Source: Candidatus Amarobacillus elongatus (GTDB lineage Bacteria > Chloroflexota > Dehalococcoidia > Tepidiformales > Tepidiformaceae). From it: DNA of 26,728 bases. Positions 6,728 to 13,822 of this stretch are shown here, piece after piece (within the stretch, counting starts at the first letter, position 1; the number at the start of each line of letters is the position of its first letter). Location of the stretch: the NCBI GenBank assembly GCA_016703545.1, contig JADJBX010000017.1, positions 1 to 26,728 on the forward strand, given 5' to 3'. Both the position numbers and the translations under genes were made by a program. Below the pieces are notes generated by a model. That model did not search any database. It was given only the letters and a program-made list of their open reading frames with translations, and was not told the DNA's origin.

Positions 6728-7460
6728 AACTGCACCCCCGCGAACATCTGCTGCTGCTCGCGCGGGCCCGGCACGAAATCGTCAAGGCGTTTCGCCGCCG
6801 CCTCGCACCAACGTTCCTCGATCTCAATGCCGATTGCCCGGCGGCCCGCCTCCTGCGCCGCCCCAGCGTCGTCCCCGAGCCACAGAACGGGTCCAGGATG
6901 AACGCCGCATCCGTCGTCACCCGCCCCACAACCTCCCGCATGAGCTTCATCGGCTTTGGCGTCGGGTGCCCATACCGCTCCGTCCCGACTTCCACATTGG
7001 CCACGAACACGTCGCTCCCGAATCCGCCGTCCGCATGTCGAACGAAGCGGCCGTCCGGATGCCGCCGCTGGCCCTTCTTGCGCTCGCCGAAATACACCAT
7101 GTGCTCCCAGTGCGGCATGAACGGCGCCGCGCAGACCGCCATCGCAAGCGGCTTCATCCACACCGCCGACCACGTGATCTCCCGCCGCGAATGGCGCACG
7201 TACCGCCGGTACGCTGTCTGCGAAAGGAACATGAGCGTTTCCGGCGCCACCCGGTCGCACCGCCGCAGCCGCACGTCCAACCAGCGCACCCATGCTCGCC
7301 AATCCTGCCGGTCGTTCGTCCCCGGGCCGTACTTCATGCCCGCGTTGTAGGGCGGGTCCGTAATGACCACCCCGCCGGATAGCCCCCGCAACCGGGGCAG
7401 CAGCTCGAGGCAGTCCCCGTGGTAGATGGCGATGCCCCCGCGTTCGTAGTACGGAGTCAC
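6724..7460 (-). CDS. Orphan DNA methyltransferase, beta-class N4/N6 type (frameshifted)
   Basis: GTG start at 7458-7460 in a GTGA overlap. Motifs in order: AIYHGDCLELLPRL near residue 15, VVITDPPYNAG (catalytic motif IV, DPPY), REITWSAVWMKP, HPTPKPMKLMREVV and DPFCGSGTT (motif I, SAM binding). Motif IV before motif I marks the beta class of N6-adenine or N4-cytosine methyltransferases. After GTT the frame slips at the four-C run 6861-6864. Adding one base continues as LGAAQEAGRRAIGIEIEERW and ends at TGA 6724-6726, giving 245 aa. No cognate restriction gene is visible, so it likely protects phage DNA or marks it for regulation. Recognition site unknown. Confidence 0.88.
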
Positions 7461-7735
7461 TCCACCCCCTCCGGCGCGTTGGCCCACTCCAGCAGCACGT
7501 CCGCGTGGCACGGCTGATCCAGTGCGCACCAACACGCGAGGTCCTTCCCCCGCAGTTCCGCCAGTTCGGCATCGAAAGGGAAGATGAAATCCCGGAACAT
7601 CTGCACCGCGTCCGCAGGCGATTCCACGATGGCGGCGCGGGCGATCTCGCCGCGTTCAAGAGCGGCGATGGCGCCATGAGCCAAGCGACACGGTGGGCGG
7701 GATGGTTTCGGCCGTCGCACCTCACTCCCCGCCAT
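7457..7735 (-). CDS. DUF4326 family protein
   Basis: 92 aa. The C-terminal half, ADAVQMFRDFIF then ELRGKDLACWCALDQPCHAD, is the signature of DUF4326, a small phage/bacterial domain with a conserved C-W-C...C-H cluster that probably binds a metal. The N-terminal part is shorter than usual and less convincing. The ATG at 7733-7735 overlaps the upstream gene by 14 bases. A GTG at 7723-7725 forming the usual GTGA overlap is in another frame, so a further indel in the first 30 codons is possible. Biochemical role unknown. Confidence 0.75.
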   Translation of the reverse strand: MAGSEVRRPKPSRPPCRLAHGAIAALERGEIARAAIVESPADAVQMFRDFIFPFDAELAELRGKDLACWCALDQPCHADVLLEWANAPEGVE

Positions 7736-8007
7736 CGCCCACCTCCAGGACGTACATCCCCACCGGCGGTTGCGCCCCGATGACCGAGAGCACGATGTTG
7801 CCCCCGCCGATGACCGCCACCCGTTCCTCGAACGTCAGCTCCCACACCGAAAGGTAGCGCGCCGCCGCCGGCTCCAACCGCACGACCAGGTCCTCGACGC
7901 CCTCCGGCCCGCGCATCACGACGCGCCCCCCCCCAACGCACGGTTCGATGGCCTACGACCCCACCCCGCAGCCCTTCGTGCGCCTGGATCCGCTTCGGCG
8001 CGCTCAT
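7722..8007 (-). CDS. Hypothetical protein, frameshifted at a nine-C run
   Basis: ATG 8005-8007 overlaps the stop of the upstream paralogue gene. It begins SAPKRIQAHEGLRGGVV. At the nine-C run 7926-7934 the frame is lost; with eight Cs it continues RVVMRGPEGVEDLVVRLEP, SVWELTFEERVAVIGGGNI and VLSVIGAQPPVGMYVLEVG to TGA 7722-7724, for 94 aa. The C-terminal part is beta-rich. I recognise no family. The long homopolymer makes a sequencing indel the likeliest cause. Confidence 0.65.
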
Positions 8008-8325
8008 ACCGGCATCAGCCGCGCGCGCTCGCGGTCCTCGTCGAAGGGCAGTTCGCGATGGGCGTCAATGTCTCGTTGGATGAAATCCAGCACCGAGGCA
8101 AGGGAAAGCCGGTCGATTCCGCACCACGCCTCGATGCGTTCCCCGTCCCGGCCGACGCGCTCCACCAATGCATCCTTGACGCGTGGGGGGCGTCAGCCGC
8201 CACGGAGCCCAGGTCCGAAAGCGCGCTATGTAGCAGTACGCGTAGCCCTCCGCCACGAGCACGAGCGGATGCCCCGATTCGCACCTGCTGCCGCTGTCGA
8301 TGTACTCGTTCATCAGGTCGCTCAC
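8004..8325 (-). CDS. Small CxxxH protein, paralogue B (frameshifted)
   Basis: GTG 8323-8325 in a GTGA overlap. It shares IDSGSRCESGH, LVLVAEGYAYC, a WRL-x-PP segment, GRDGE and the ERARLMPV end with the gene at 4.0-4.4 kb. The frame is lost at the six-G run 8185-8190. With five Gs it reads on as RVKDALVERVGRDGERIEAW, LSLASVLDFIQRDIDAHRE and PFDEDRERARLMPV, 106 aa, ending in the usual ATGA overlap. Both copies break at the equivalent WRL-x-PP position. Unknown function; a duplicated accessory gene. Confidence 0.68.
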
Positions 8326-8618
8326 GACGGCCACTCCCGCACCCGCAGGTCCTCGGGCCACTCGCTCTGCTCATCCGGGTCCGCCGGGAACACCCGCACC
8401 AACATGTCCAGTTGCAGGCGCACGCCCGCGTTAAGCGTTGCCGGGCCCTGAAACTGCCGCACCATCGCCGCGAACCAGTCCGGGTCTGAACCAGCCGCCC
8501 CGCACACCGGGCACTCAGGCCGGTCGTCGGCGATGGCCAGCAGGAACAGGCCACCGCACGTCCCGCACCCCCTCAGCACCGCGTCGCGCCGCACCCACGT
8601 CCGCCATTGCTCGCTCAC
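8322..8618 (-). CDS. Small zinc-ribbon protein
   Basis: 98 aa, GTG 8616-8618. It has RGCGTCGGLFLLAIADDRPECPVCG, a CxxC...CxxC zinc ribbon, then helical FAAMVRQFQGP and TLNAGVRLQLDMLVRVF. It could bind nucleic acid or be a structural ribbon. No family recognised. Confidence 0.65.
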   Translation of the reverse strand: MSEQWRTWVRRDAVLRGCGTCGGLFLLAIADDRPECPVCGAAGSDPDWFAAMVRQFQGPATLNAGVRLQLDMLVRVFPADPDEQSEWPEDLRVREWPS

Positions 8619-8932
8619 GATGTCTCCGCCCCGGCGCGCGCGACGATGCGGTCGACCGACTCGATGTCGTAATCGAGCTCGGCCAGGTGCGCGCGCTGCG
8701 TATCCACGCGCCGCGCCTCCACCAGCCGCGCCCACCAGTCCGGCCGGTGCAGGGCGAAGTCGATCGCCGTCCCGAACCCGACGCTCACGCTCGTCTCGTC
8801 GAGGACCTCGCCGCACATCCGCCCGCCCAGCTCGGCATTAACGCCGACGACGGCGACGGCCACGAGCATGTACTCGACCTCCGAACCAATCGGCGCGCGC
8901 TGCGGTACGTTTCCGTCGTGTTCCGTTACCAC
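8615..8932 (-). CDS. Hypothetical protein
   Basis: 105 aa from GTG 8930-8932, overlapping the next upstream gene by 7 bases. A hydrophobic strand region (EYMLVAVAVVGVNAEL) is followed by EVLDETSVSVGFGTAIDFAL and a helical end with WWARLVEARRVDTQRAHLAEL. No motif or family recognised. Its only context is the chain of small early genes. Confidence 0.55.
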   Translation of the reverse strand: MVTEHDGNVPQRAPIGSEVEYMLVAVAVVGVNAELGGRMCGEVLDETSVSVGFGTAIDFALHRPDWWARLVEARRVDTQRAHLAELDYDIESVDRIVARAGAETS

Positions 8933-9123
8933 GTGACCCCTCCGTCGGCGGCGCGGATCGCGGCCCGCTTCCTCCGCCGGTCTGTGTCGTTGTCTGGCGC
9001 CCACCGGTCGGCGGCGTCCGCGGTCGGGAAGTCGCGCTGCTCGCCGCACACGCGGCAGATGCCGGGCGCGGTCGGCCCGTTCGGTTCGGCGATGCGCCAG
9101 CGATGCGTGCACGGCCCGCTCAT
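8926..9123 (-). CDS. Small zinc-binding protein
   Basis: 65 aa, ATG 9121-9123 overlapping the upstream TGA. CTHRWRIAEPNG then GICRVCGEQRDFPTADAADR gives a C-x-H...CxxC site. The basic stretch RRRKRAAIRA follows. Such C/H ribbons are common in phage early regions; function unknown. Confidence 0.65.
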   Translation of the reverse strand: MSGPCTHRWRIAEPNGPTAPGICRVCGEQRDFPTADAADRWAPDNDTDRRRKRAAIRAADGGVTW

Positions 9124-9548
9124 CGCCCGCCTCCGCGCTTCGGCAGCGTGATGCCGGCGGCGGCGCGCATCAGCCCGTCGAGCGTCCGGCCGGGAGTGCC
9201 GCTGACCCACGCCCACCCGGCATCGAGGGTGAACTTCTCGCCAATGGCCTCGCGCAACTTCGCGGAGCCTTCGGCGCTGTCCAGGCCGTAGTGCTCGCGG
9301 GCTGCGTTGACCTGCTGCATCCAGTCGCGCGGCTTCTCTGGCGGAGGGCCCGGCGGAGGGCCATGCCACGCGGGCGGGGGCTCGGGCTGGGCTCCACCGG
9401 CGGCGGCGACGCTCCCGGGCCGTGCCGGGTTCGCTGAAGCCCCGGCGGCGTTGATGCGGCTCACGTTCGTGGGCTGCCCGGGGACGTACACCTCGACGGA
9501 ATCGTGGCCGCCATCCGGCCGGGTGAATTCGATGCGCACGCCCTGCAT
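9120..9548 (-). CDS. Hypothetical protein with Pro-rich linker
   Basis: 142 aa, ATG 9546-9548 sharing a base with the upstream TGA (TGATG). The N-terminal beta segment VRIEFTRPDGGHDSVEVYVP is joined by an Ala/Pro-rich linker with a repeated PPPGPPPE unit to a helical C-terminal region (DWMQQVNAAREHYGLD, AKLREAIGEKFTLD). Two small domains joined by a flexible linker are likely. No family recognised. Confidence 0.6.
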   Translation of the reverse strand: MQGVRIEFTRPDGGHDSVEVYVPGQPTNVSRINAAGASANPARPGSVAAAGGAQPEPPPAWHGPPPGPPPEKPRDWMQQVNAAREHYGLDSAEGSAKLREAIGEKFTLDAGWAWVSGTPGRTLDGLMRAAAGITLPKRGGGR

Positions 9549-9814
9549 CAGTTCCGCCTCCAGCGCCAGAGGCCGGCGGTGGCGACGAAGGCGTCGTGCC
9601 GGTGACTGATCTCGGACCAGGCGGTGGCGCGGCAGGTGTCGCAGCGGGCGTCGCCGATGGTGCGGCAGGCGCGGCAGGCGAGGTGGGCGTGGAACACGCT
9701 GATCTCGCATGGGGGCCAGCCGCAGGGCCCGGCGAAGGCGAGCAGGGCGCTCGACGCGGCGGCGGGGCGGGCGGCGGTCCAGAGGGCGGGAAGGGCGCGG
9801 TGCGGGTCGTTCAT
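9548..9814 (-). CDS. Small Cys-rich protein
   Basis: 88 aa, ATG 9812-9814. HLACRACRTIGDARCDTCRA is a two-CxxC zinc ribbon. The N-terminal 40 residues are Ala-rich and the C-terminus is Trp/Arg-rich. Function unknown. Confidence 0.6.
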   Translation of the reverse strand: MNDPHRALPALWTAARPAAASSALLAFAGPCGWPPCEISVFHAHLACRACRTIGDARCDTCRATAWSEISHRHDAFVATAGLWRWRRN

Positions 9815-10110
9815 CGCGGGGCCGCCGTCGCGCGGGTGCAGCCCTCGCGGTGCTCCGAAAGGTGGCCGCGGGCGACGGCGCGGCGGCCGCAGGCGCAGCG
9901 CAGGGCCTCGATGTCGCGCCCGTGGGCGGGTTGGGGGGCGGGTTCGGGTTCCGTGTCCTCGGCCCGCAGCAGGCGCGGGAGGGGGACGCCGCCGTGGTCG
10001 GTGGCGAAGTGCTCGCGCAACCAGCGGATGGGGCCGACGGAACGGTCGGGGAGGCAGAGGTACATGGCGCCGCAGCGGGCGCATTCGACCCGCTGTTCCT
10101 GGTTGGTCAC
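9811..10110 (-). CDS. Two-finger zinc protein
   Basis: 99 aa, GTG 10108-10110. An N-terminal VECARCGAMYLC with EHFATDH about 20 residues later looks like a C2H2-type finger. A second site, LRCACGRRAVARGHLSEHREG, follows after a Pro-rich linker. Two fingers suggest nucleic-acid binding. No named family. Confidence 0.65.
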   Translation of the reverse strand: MTNQEQRVECARCGAMYLCLPDRSVGPIRWLREHFATDHGGVPLPRLLRAEDTEPEPAPQPAHGRDIEALRCACGRRAVARGHLSEHREGCTRATAAPR

Positions 10111-10454
10111 AGCAACACCACCTGTCCATCGGCCCGGGTGACGGGCGCGGGCGGCGTGGCCGGCACGGGCGCGGGGCCGGGCCACCACGTGTACGCCGGG
10201 CGCGAACCCGGCTCCAGCGATGCGGGCGGGCGACGGTGCACGTCGCCGGCCTGTTCGGCCTCGGGCAGCCGCCGCGCGATCTGGTAGCGGTCGAGCGAGC
10301 AGCACCCGGCGAGCTGGGCGGAGGTGCGCCCGGGGTGAAGGGCGACGGCATCGGCGACGACCTGGCGCTGGCGGGCGGCCTCGCCGGAGGCGTGCACGCG
10401 GGCGCCAGCGATGGCGCTCGTGACGGCGCCGGGGGCGCGGCTGTGCGGGCTCAC
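10107..10454 (-). CDS. Winged-helix-type small DNA-binding protein
   Basis: 115 aa, GTG 10452-10454. The core ARQRQVVADAVALHPGRTSA then QLAGCCSLDRYQIARRLPE reads as the helix-turn-helix of a small winged-helix domain that phages use in early regions. The C-terminal 40 residues are Pro-rich and probably disordered. A regulatory role is likely but inferred only from the fold. Confidence 0.6.
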   Translation of the reverse strand: MSPHSRAPGAVTSAIAGARVHASGEAARQRQVVADAVALHPGRTSAQLAGCCSLDRYQIARRLPEAEQAGDVHRRPPASLEPGSRPAYTWWPGPAPVPATPPAPVTRADGQVVLL

Positions 10455-10993
10455 AGCGTCACCGCCAGCGGGCGGAGGCGAAGGAGCATCCGCTCGGCAT
10501 CGGCCATGACGTCGGCGAGCGTGGTGTGGCCCGGGTGGCGCCAGTGCGCGACGGTCCGCTCGAGCAGGTCGGCGACCTCCTCCTCGCCGGGCACAAACCC
10601 TTCAACGCGAATGAACACGTTGTCGACGAGATCCCACTCGTCCTCGTCGTCCTCGTTGGTTTCGGCGAAGTCGAAGAAGCCAAGGTCCTGGAATCGCCCG
10701 AGCGCGGCGCGCGCGACCTCGACCAGCGACGGGTAACCCCGGCCGCCGGTGCGCTTCGACTTCAACTCGATGGTGTAGCCCCAGATCCCGCGGTCGTCCT
10801 GGAACAGGGTCACCGGTGTGCCCGCGAACAGGGCTGCGATATCGGGTGGCATCACCTCGCGCTCCCGCAGGCGGGTGCACTCGCGGCGGAGGTTCGTCAC
10901 CTCGGCAATCAGCGGCTGCATCCCCCGGAGGATGTCCACGAGGTCGGGGCCGACGGTCGGCTTCTCGTACGGCGTAACGTCTTCGGCGGTCAC
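10451..10993 (-). CDS. Hypothetical protein with coiled-coil segment
   Basis: 180 aa, GTG 10991-10993. A short coiled coil, PLIAEVTNLRRECTRLRERE, precedes a mixed region (VTLFQDDRGIWGYTIELKSK, SLVEVARAALGRFQDLGFF). An acidic stretch (ETNEDDEDEWDLVDN) is followed by a helical end (EEVADLLERTVAHW, LADVMADAERMLL). No family recognised. The frame is intact. Confidence 0.6.
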   Translation of the reverse strand: MTAEDVTPYEKPTVGPDLVDILRGMQPLIAEVTNLRRECTRLREREVMPPDIAALFAGTPVTLFQDDRGIWGYTIELKSKRTGGRGYPSLVEVARAALGRFQDLGFFDFAETNEDDEDEWDLVDNVFIRVEGFVPGEEEVADLLERTVAHWRHPGHTTLADVMADAERMLLRLRPLAVTL

Positions 10994-11088
10994 CGGTTCC
11001 ACCACCGTTCGGTGAGCGCGGCGAGGGCGAACAGCCCGCACCAGGCGGTGAAGGCGACGGCGAGAAACATCGGGCTGGCGTCGGTCAC
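10990..11088 (-). CDS. Tiny single-pass membrane peptide
   Basis: 32 aa, GTG 11086-11088 with GTGA overlaps on both sides. One hydrophobic helix (MFLAVAFTAWCGLFALAAL) is followed by TERWWNR. Coupled overlaps on both sides support its being a real gene. Function unknown. Confidence 0.55.
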   Translation of the reverse strand: MTDASPMFLAVAFTAWCGLFALAALTERWWNR

Positions 11089-11324
11089 GGCTTGCACCTC
11101 CCCCCGCGGCGCGGGTTGTAACGGGCGGCGAAGCGATCGAACGTCTCGCGGGGCATCACGAGCTGGCCCCAGCGCATCTCCCACCCGCGCATCCGCCCGT
11201 TCGTGCGCAGGTTGCGAACCGTCTGTTCGTGGATGCCGAGCTCGCGGGCGGCATCGCGGACCGACACGTACCCGAAATCCGCGGCGCTCACTTCGGGCAG
11301 CCCCTCGGCGGTCGCGCGCGTCAC
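11085..11324 (-). CDS. Excisionase/MerR-type helix-turn-helix protein
   Basis: 79 aa, GTG 11322-11324. GYVSVRDAARELGIHEQTVR then NLRTNGRMRGWEMRWGQLVM plus PRETFDRFAARY is a clear HTH_17/excisionase-like winged helix: strand, HTH, wing, final helix. In temperate phages such proteins act as directionality factors for the integrase or as early regulators. The integrase here lies 4 kb away on the other strand, so Xis activity is plausible but not shown. Confidence 0.78.
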   Translation of the reverse strand: MTRATAEGLPEVSAADFGYVSVRDAARELGIHEQTVRNLRTNGRMRGWEMRWGQLVMPRETFDRFAARYNPRRGGRCKP

Positions 11325-11653
11325 GGCTGCACCGCCGGCGCGTGGCGAATGACGCCGTTGGGGTCCGGCGGGAGCCAGGTGCGCCGGCGGTTGACCATGA
11401 GCTTCAGCTCCATCGCCTCGGCCAGTTCGCCGAGCGAGGGCGCGAGGTGCGAGAGAATCCCGGCGATGTCAGCCATCTCCTCGACCGACCCGGGCGCTTC
11501 CCACAGTTCGACCGCCTCGGCGATCAGGTGCATCGCCTTCCCGGAGGCGGGCTGGTTCGGAAACTGCGTGAGCGCCCACTGTCGGAACGCGCCGAAGGCC
11601 AGCCCCAGGCGCAGCGGTTCGACCACCCAGTCGGGGAGCTTCGCGTCGTTCAC
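11321..11653 (-). CDS. MazG-like / dATP-dGTP diphosphohydrolase-like protein
   Basis: 110 aa, GTG 11651-11653. The segment FRQWALTQFPNQPASGKAMH, LIAEAVELWEAPGSVEEMADIAGIL and KLMVNRRRTWLPPDPNGVIRH fits the short phage dATP/dGTP diphosphohydrolase (DUF550-like) family: an E-x-x-E helix followed by EE-x-AD. The acidic residues for Mg binding are present. Likely role: sanitising or shaping the dNTP pool. Confidence 0.75.
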   Translation of the reverse strand: MNDAKLPDWVVEPLRLGLAFGAFRQWALTQFPNQPASGKAMHLIAEAVELWEAPGSVEEMADIAGILSHLAPSLGELAEAMELKLMVNRRRTWLPPDPNGVIRHAPAVQP

Positions 11654-11874
11654 GATTGCTCCCTCGCGCAGCACGGTTCGAGGCAGGCCCACGGCGAGCG
11701 GCGCGGGCCGAGGGCGGCGAGTTCGTCGATGAGGAGCCCGTTCAGCTGCAGCGCGTCCCGCAGCGCCTGCCGCAGGTGCACGAGCGAGGGGTTCTGATCC
11801 CACGACGCATCGACCTGCGCGAGGCGCGCACCGGCGGAGGCGTGGCAGGCACGGGCGGCCTCGAGGCGGTTCAC
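11650..11874 (-). CDS. Small helical hypothetical protein
   Basis: 74 aa, GTG 11872-11874. Mostly helical (RLEAARACHASAGARLAQVD, SLVHLRQALRDALQLNGLLI), with a C-terminal C-x-x-x-C-C cluster. Overlaps tie it into the early chain. Function unknown. Confidence 0.55.
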   Translation of the reverse strand: MNRLEAARACHASAGARLAQVDASWDQNPSLVHLRQALRDALQLNGLLIDELAALGPRRSPWACLEPCCAREQS

Positions 11875-11972
11875 GAGCGGGCCTCGCGCGCCGCGGCGAA
11901 CATCGGCTCACCGCTGAAGCCGGGCAGCTCGGCGGGCTCCAGCGGCGTCACGACCGCGTACCCCGCGATCAT
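11871..11972 (-). CDS. Very small hypothetical protein
   Basis: 33 aa, ATG 11970-11972 and TGA 11871-11873, both in 4-base overlaps. It contains VVTPLEPAELPGF. Support is mainly from coupling; no function can be given. Confidence 0.45.
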   Translation of the reverse strand: MIAGYAVVTPLEPAELPGFSGEPMFAAAREARS

Positions 11973-12153
11973 TTCCGCTCACCACCTGGCGCACCGCATC
12001 GGCGACGTGAGCCGAGCACACGCGGTAGCGCGTCCCGGTTTCGACCCCGGGCGGGCAACCGACGAGGAAGCGCGCCGGGGCGGGCGCGTCCGGCGCGTGC
12101 ACGGTGCGTTCGCACCCCGGGTTTCCCCCTGCCATGAATGGACCTGCTACCAT
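11969..12153 (-). CDS. Small Cys-containing protein, probable frameshift at its end
   Basis: ATG 12151-12153 is preceded on the minus strand by GAGGTGGG, a good ribosome-binding site. The protein has GNPGCERTVHAP, ARFLVGCPPG and YRVCSAHVADAVRQVVSG, three cysteines and a His that could bind metal. As written the frame runs to 11908. Adding one base near the short A/T run 11972-11976 gives SGK and TGA at 11969-11971, forming ATGA with the next gene, for 61 aa. I prefer the corrected version because every neighbour uses such overlaps. Confidence 0.55.
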
Positions 12154-12163
12154 GAGTCCCACC

Positions 12164-12447
12164 TCACTGAGTCTCTGTGTGGGATTGCAGGCCGCCGCTC
12201 CAATCGGCGGCCTGCGCGTTTCCCCCGGGCCCCCGGCAGCCGGCCGGTGCGGTGACGCCAGCGTCAGCCGGCGGCGTTCCCTCCAATCGATGCCCACGCC
12301 CGCGCCTCCAATCGGCGCCGTTCCGCGAGCGGTATCTCCGACCGACCGCAACCGCGGCCGGCCCGGCCGGTTCTTTCCCTTCCACGCCGCGCGGGCCAGC
12401 GCCCGCATCCGCCGCTGCCGCGCGCGTTCCGCCTCCCGGTCCCTCAT
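12164..12447 (-). CDS. Small basic hypothetical protein, 3' end uncertain
   Basis: ATG 12445-12447 overlaps the stop of the preceding peptide gene. The first 35 residues (RDREAERARQRRMRALARAA, then WKGKNRPGRPRL) are basic and could bind nucleic acid. After about residue 45 the sequence is low-quality, and the starting frame runs on without a stop into the next gene. A one-base shift would end it at TGA 12164-12166. The coding 3' half is doubtful. Confidence 0.35.
12187..12217. promoter_or_regulatory. Perfect inverted repeat upstream of a small early gene
   Basis: GCAGGCCGCCG, a 7-base loop CTCCAAT, then CGGCGGCCTGC form an 11-base-pair perfect stem. There is no U-tract on either strand, so a simple intrinsic terminator is unlikely. 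It could be an operator or RNA control element. The loop contains one of three CTCCAATCG copies. Confidence 0.5.
12198..12314. repeat. Three copies of CTCCAATCG
   Basis: The 9-mer occurs at 12198-12206, 12281-12289 and 12306-12314, in the same orientation, within 117 bases. This is the least convincing coding stretch of the early region. Possible protein-binding sites; no further evidence. Confidence 0.45.
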
Positions 12448-12533
12448 CGCGCCCCCCAGGCCGCGGCCAACGGCACGGCGGCGAACCCCGCCGCCAGCGC
12501 CAGCGCCACCAGCACGAGCCCGCGCGCGCTCAC
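12444..12533 (-). CDS. Tiny hydrophobic peptide
   Basis: 29 aa, GTG 12531-12533, TGA 12444-12446, both in 4-base overlaps. Nearly all hydrophobic: LVLVALALAAGFAAV then PLAAAW. A single membrane-spanning helix is likely. Too short for family assignment. Confidence 0.5.
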   Translation of the reverse strand: MSARGLVLVALALAAGFAAVPLAAAWGAR

Positions 12534-12712
12534 GACCGCGCCTCGCCGTCGCCGTTACTCCCGCACACCCGCCATGCGCGTTGGCGGTTGCGCTTACTCG
12601 CCGCGCGGTTGATAGCGCCACCCGCGTAATGCCGGGTGTTCGGCGGAAGATGCGCCAGCGACAGCTTGCGTCCGCACCTGCGGCAGGTAACGCCGACGAC
12701 CACGTCCATCAC
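12530..12712 (-). CDS. Small zinc-finger protein
   Basis: 60 aa, GTG 12710-12712. VTCRRCGRKLSLAHLPPNTR then RAWRVCGSN gives a CxxC with further His/Cys. The remainder is basic (INRAASKRNRQRA). Probably a nucleic-acid-binding early protein; no specific function. Confidence 0.6.
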   Translation of the reverse strand: MMDVVVGVTCRRCGRKLSLAHLPPNTRHYAGGAINRAASKRNRQRAWRVCGSNGDGEARS

Positions 12713-13080
12713 AGCCCCCGCGCCTCGCCTTCGCCGCGAAGCCGCTCCGCCTCGGCGACGTTCGTTCCCCGCTCCCGCCAGCGCTCAATCTCCGAAGCCA
12801 CCAGCGCGAGCGCCGTCCGCAGCGCGTCCAGGTCCCCACCCGGGTCCAGCACGAGCTGCCACGAACGCGGATACCCCCGCCGCACCGTCTCCGCCTCGGT
12901 CCGGTACGCCACCCGCCAGCGGGCGATGGTCCGCGAGCGGACCACTTCGAACGGACCAACAAGCGTGCGTTCACGGCCGGCGGCGTCGATGGCCGTCGTT
13001 ACCGCCGCGGCCCGGCCGGCGGCGGCGTGCTCGCGGAGCGCCCGGTTCATCTCCACCGATGCGCCCTCGAACGCCGTCAC
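12709..13080 (-). CDS. Hypothetical protein
   Basis: 123 aa, GTG 13078-13080. It contains VEMNRALREHAAAGRAAAVT, a strand RTLVGPFEVVRSRTIARWRV, then SWQLVLDPGGDLDALRTALA and an amphipathic helix SEIERWRERGTNVAEAERLR. Mixed alpha-beta; no family recognised. Confidence 0.6.
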   Translation of the reverse strand: MTAFEGASVEMNRALREHAAAGRAAAVTTAIDAAGRERTLVGPFEVVRSRTIARWRVAYRTEAETVRRGYPRSWQLVLDPGGDLDALRTALALVASEIERWRERGTNVAEAERLRGEGEARGL

Positions 13081-13418
13081 GCCACACCCGCTGCGGCCAG
13101 TTCCGCGATCCCCGCGAGCGCCGCCGCCGTCGGCGCGAAGCCGCGGTGCAGCGCGTTCTCGCGCACGTCCCGGCGCTGGAGATCGCGAATCGTCTGCAGC
13201 GCGTTCTCCAGCCGGTTCCACGCCCGGGTCGCGCTCGCCGAGCCGCCCGCGCTCCAGCGCCACTCCTCGATGTACTCCTGGGCGATCGCCACATCGCGCG
13301 CCGCCGCTTCGAGTGCACGGCGCTCGTAGGCGTCGTGCGCGTGCAGCTCCTGGTCCATCGCCACCACCTCGCAGCGAAGCTCCTCGTGGTGTCCGTTCGC
13401 GGTCATTGGTCGGCCCAT
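13077..13418 (-). CDS. First gene of the early operon, helical hypothetical protein
   Basis: 113 aa. I chose ATG 13416-13418 because GGGGGAGA lies just upstream on the minus strand, an explicit ribosome-binding site consistent with an operon's first gene. An upstream in-frame start would add a low-complexity tail. The protein is almost wholly helical (HHEELRCEVVAMDQELHAHD, YERRALEAAARDVAIAQEYI, RAWNRLENALQTIRDLQRRD). No family recognised. Confidence 0.6.
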   Translation of the reverse strand: MGRPMTANGHHEELRCEVVAMDQELHAHDAYERRALEAAARDVAIAQEYIEEWRWSAGGSASATRAWNRLENALQTIRDLQRRDVRENALHRGFAPTAAALAGIAELAAAGVA

Positions 13419-13450
13419 GTCATCTCCCCCGCTCTCGTCTTTGGTTGGGA

Positions 13451-13484
13451 GGCCCCGGGAGCGAGAGCGGGCGCCCCCGGGGCC
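13451..13484. terminator. GC-rich inverted repeat between the regulator and the early operon
   Basis: GGCCCCGGG (13451-13459) pairs with CCCGGGGCC (13476-13484) across a 16-base loop. It lies after the minus-strand regulator gene and before the next start. No T-run follows, so it may be a weak terminator, an antitermination site or an operator. Confidence 0.4.
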
Positions 13485-13531
13485 GTGAGAGAGGACGGCG
13501 GGCGCCATGCGCTGCACCCGCCGCCGTTGAA

Positions 13532-13552
13532 CTCGCCGCTGCGAACGGCGAG
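13532..13552 (-). terminator. Hairpin just downstream of the Cro-like gene
   Basis: CTCGCCG and CGGCGAG form a 7-base-pair stem with a 7-base loop, 15 bases after the stop at 13567. The following bases on the minus strand are TTCAAC, so only a weak terminator is indicated. Confidence 0.35.
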
Positions 13553-13566
13553 GAACAACCGTCAGG

Positions 13567-13800
13567 TCATGACGCCGCCTCCACGGGCGCGTCAGCGGGC
13601 GCGAGGTCTTCGATGGTCACGCCGAGCGCCTGCGCGAGGCGCTGCGCCTGGGGAAGGGTCAACACCCGATCCCCGCGGAGGATCTTGGTCATTTCCGAAG
13701 GGGAAACGCCGATTTGCCGGGCCACCCACTGCTTCTGCCGCCCCTGCTCCCGGACGAGCCGCGCGACGGGTTGTTCCGTGTCTGTTACGTCCATCGCCAT
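13567..13800 (-). CDS. Cro-like XRE-family regulator
   Basis: 77 aa from ATG 13798-13800. QGRQKQWVARQIGVSPSEMT, KILRGDRVLTLPQAQRLAQA and LGVTIEDLAP form a complete five-helix XRE helix-turn-helix with recognition helix SPSEMTKIL. It heads the leftward early operon, and a sigma-70-like promoter lies directly upstream (TATAGT at 13823-13828 complement). A longer form starting at 13842 would span that promoter, so I rejected it. Opposite orientation to the plus-strand XRE gene suggests the Cro role in a lysis-lysogeny switch. Confidence 0.85.
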   Translation of the reverse strand: MAMDVTDTEQPVARLVREQGRQKQWVARQIGVSPSEMTKILRGDRVLTLPQAQRLAQALGVTIEDLAPADAPVEAAS

Positions 13801-13822
13801 GGTTGTTGATTCCACGGCCACG

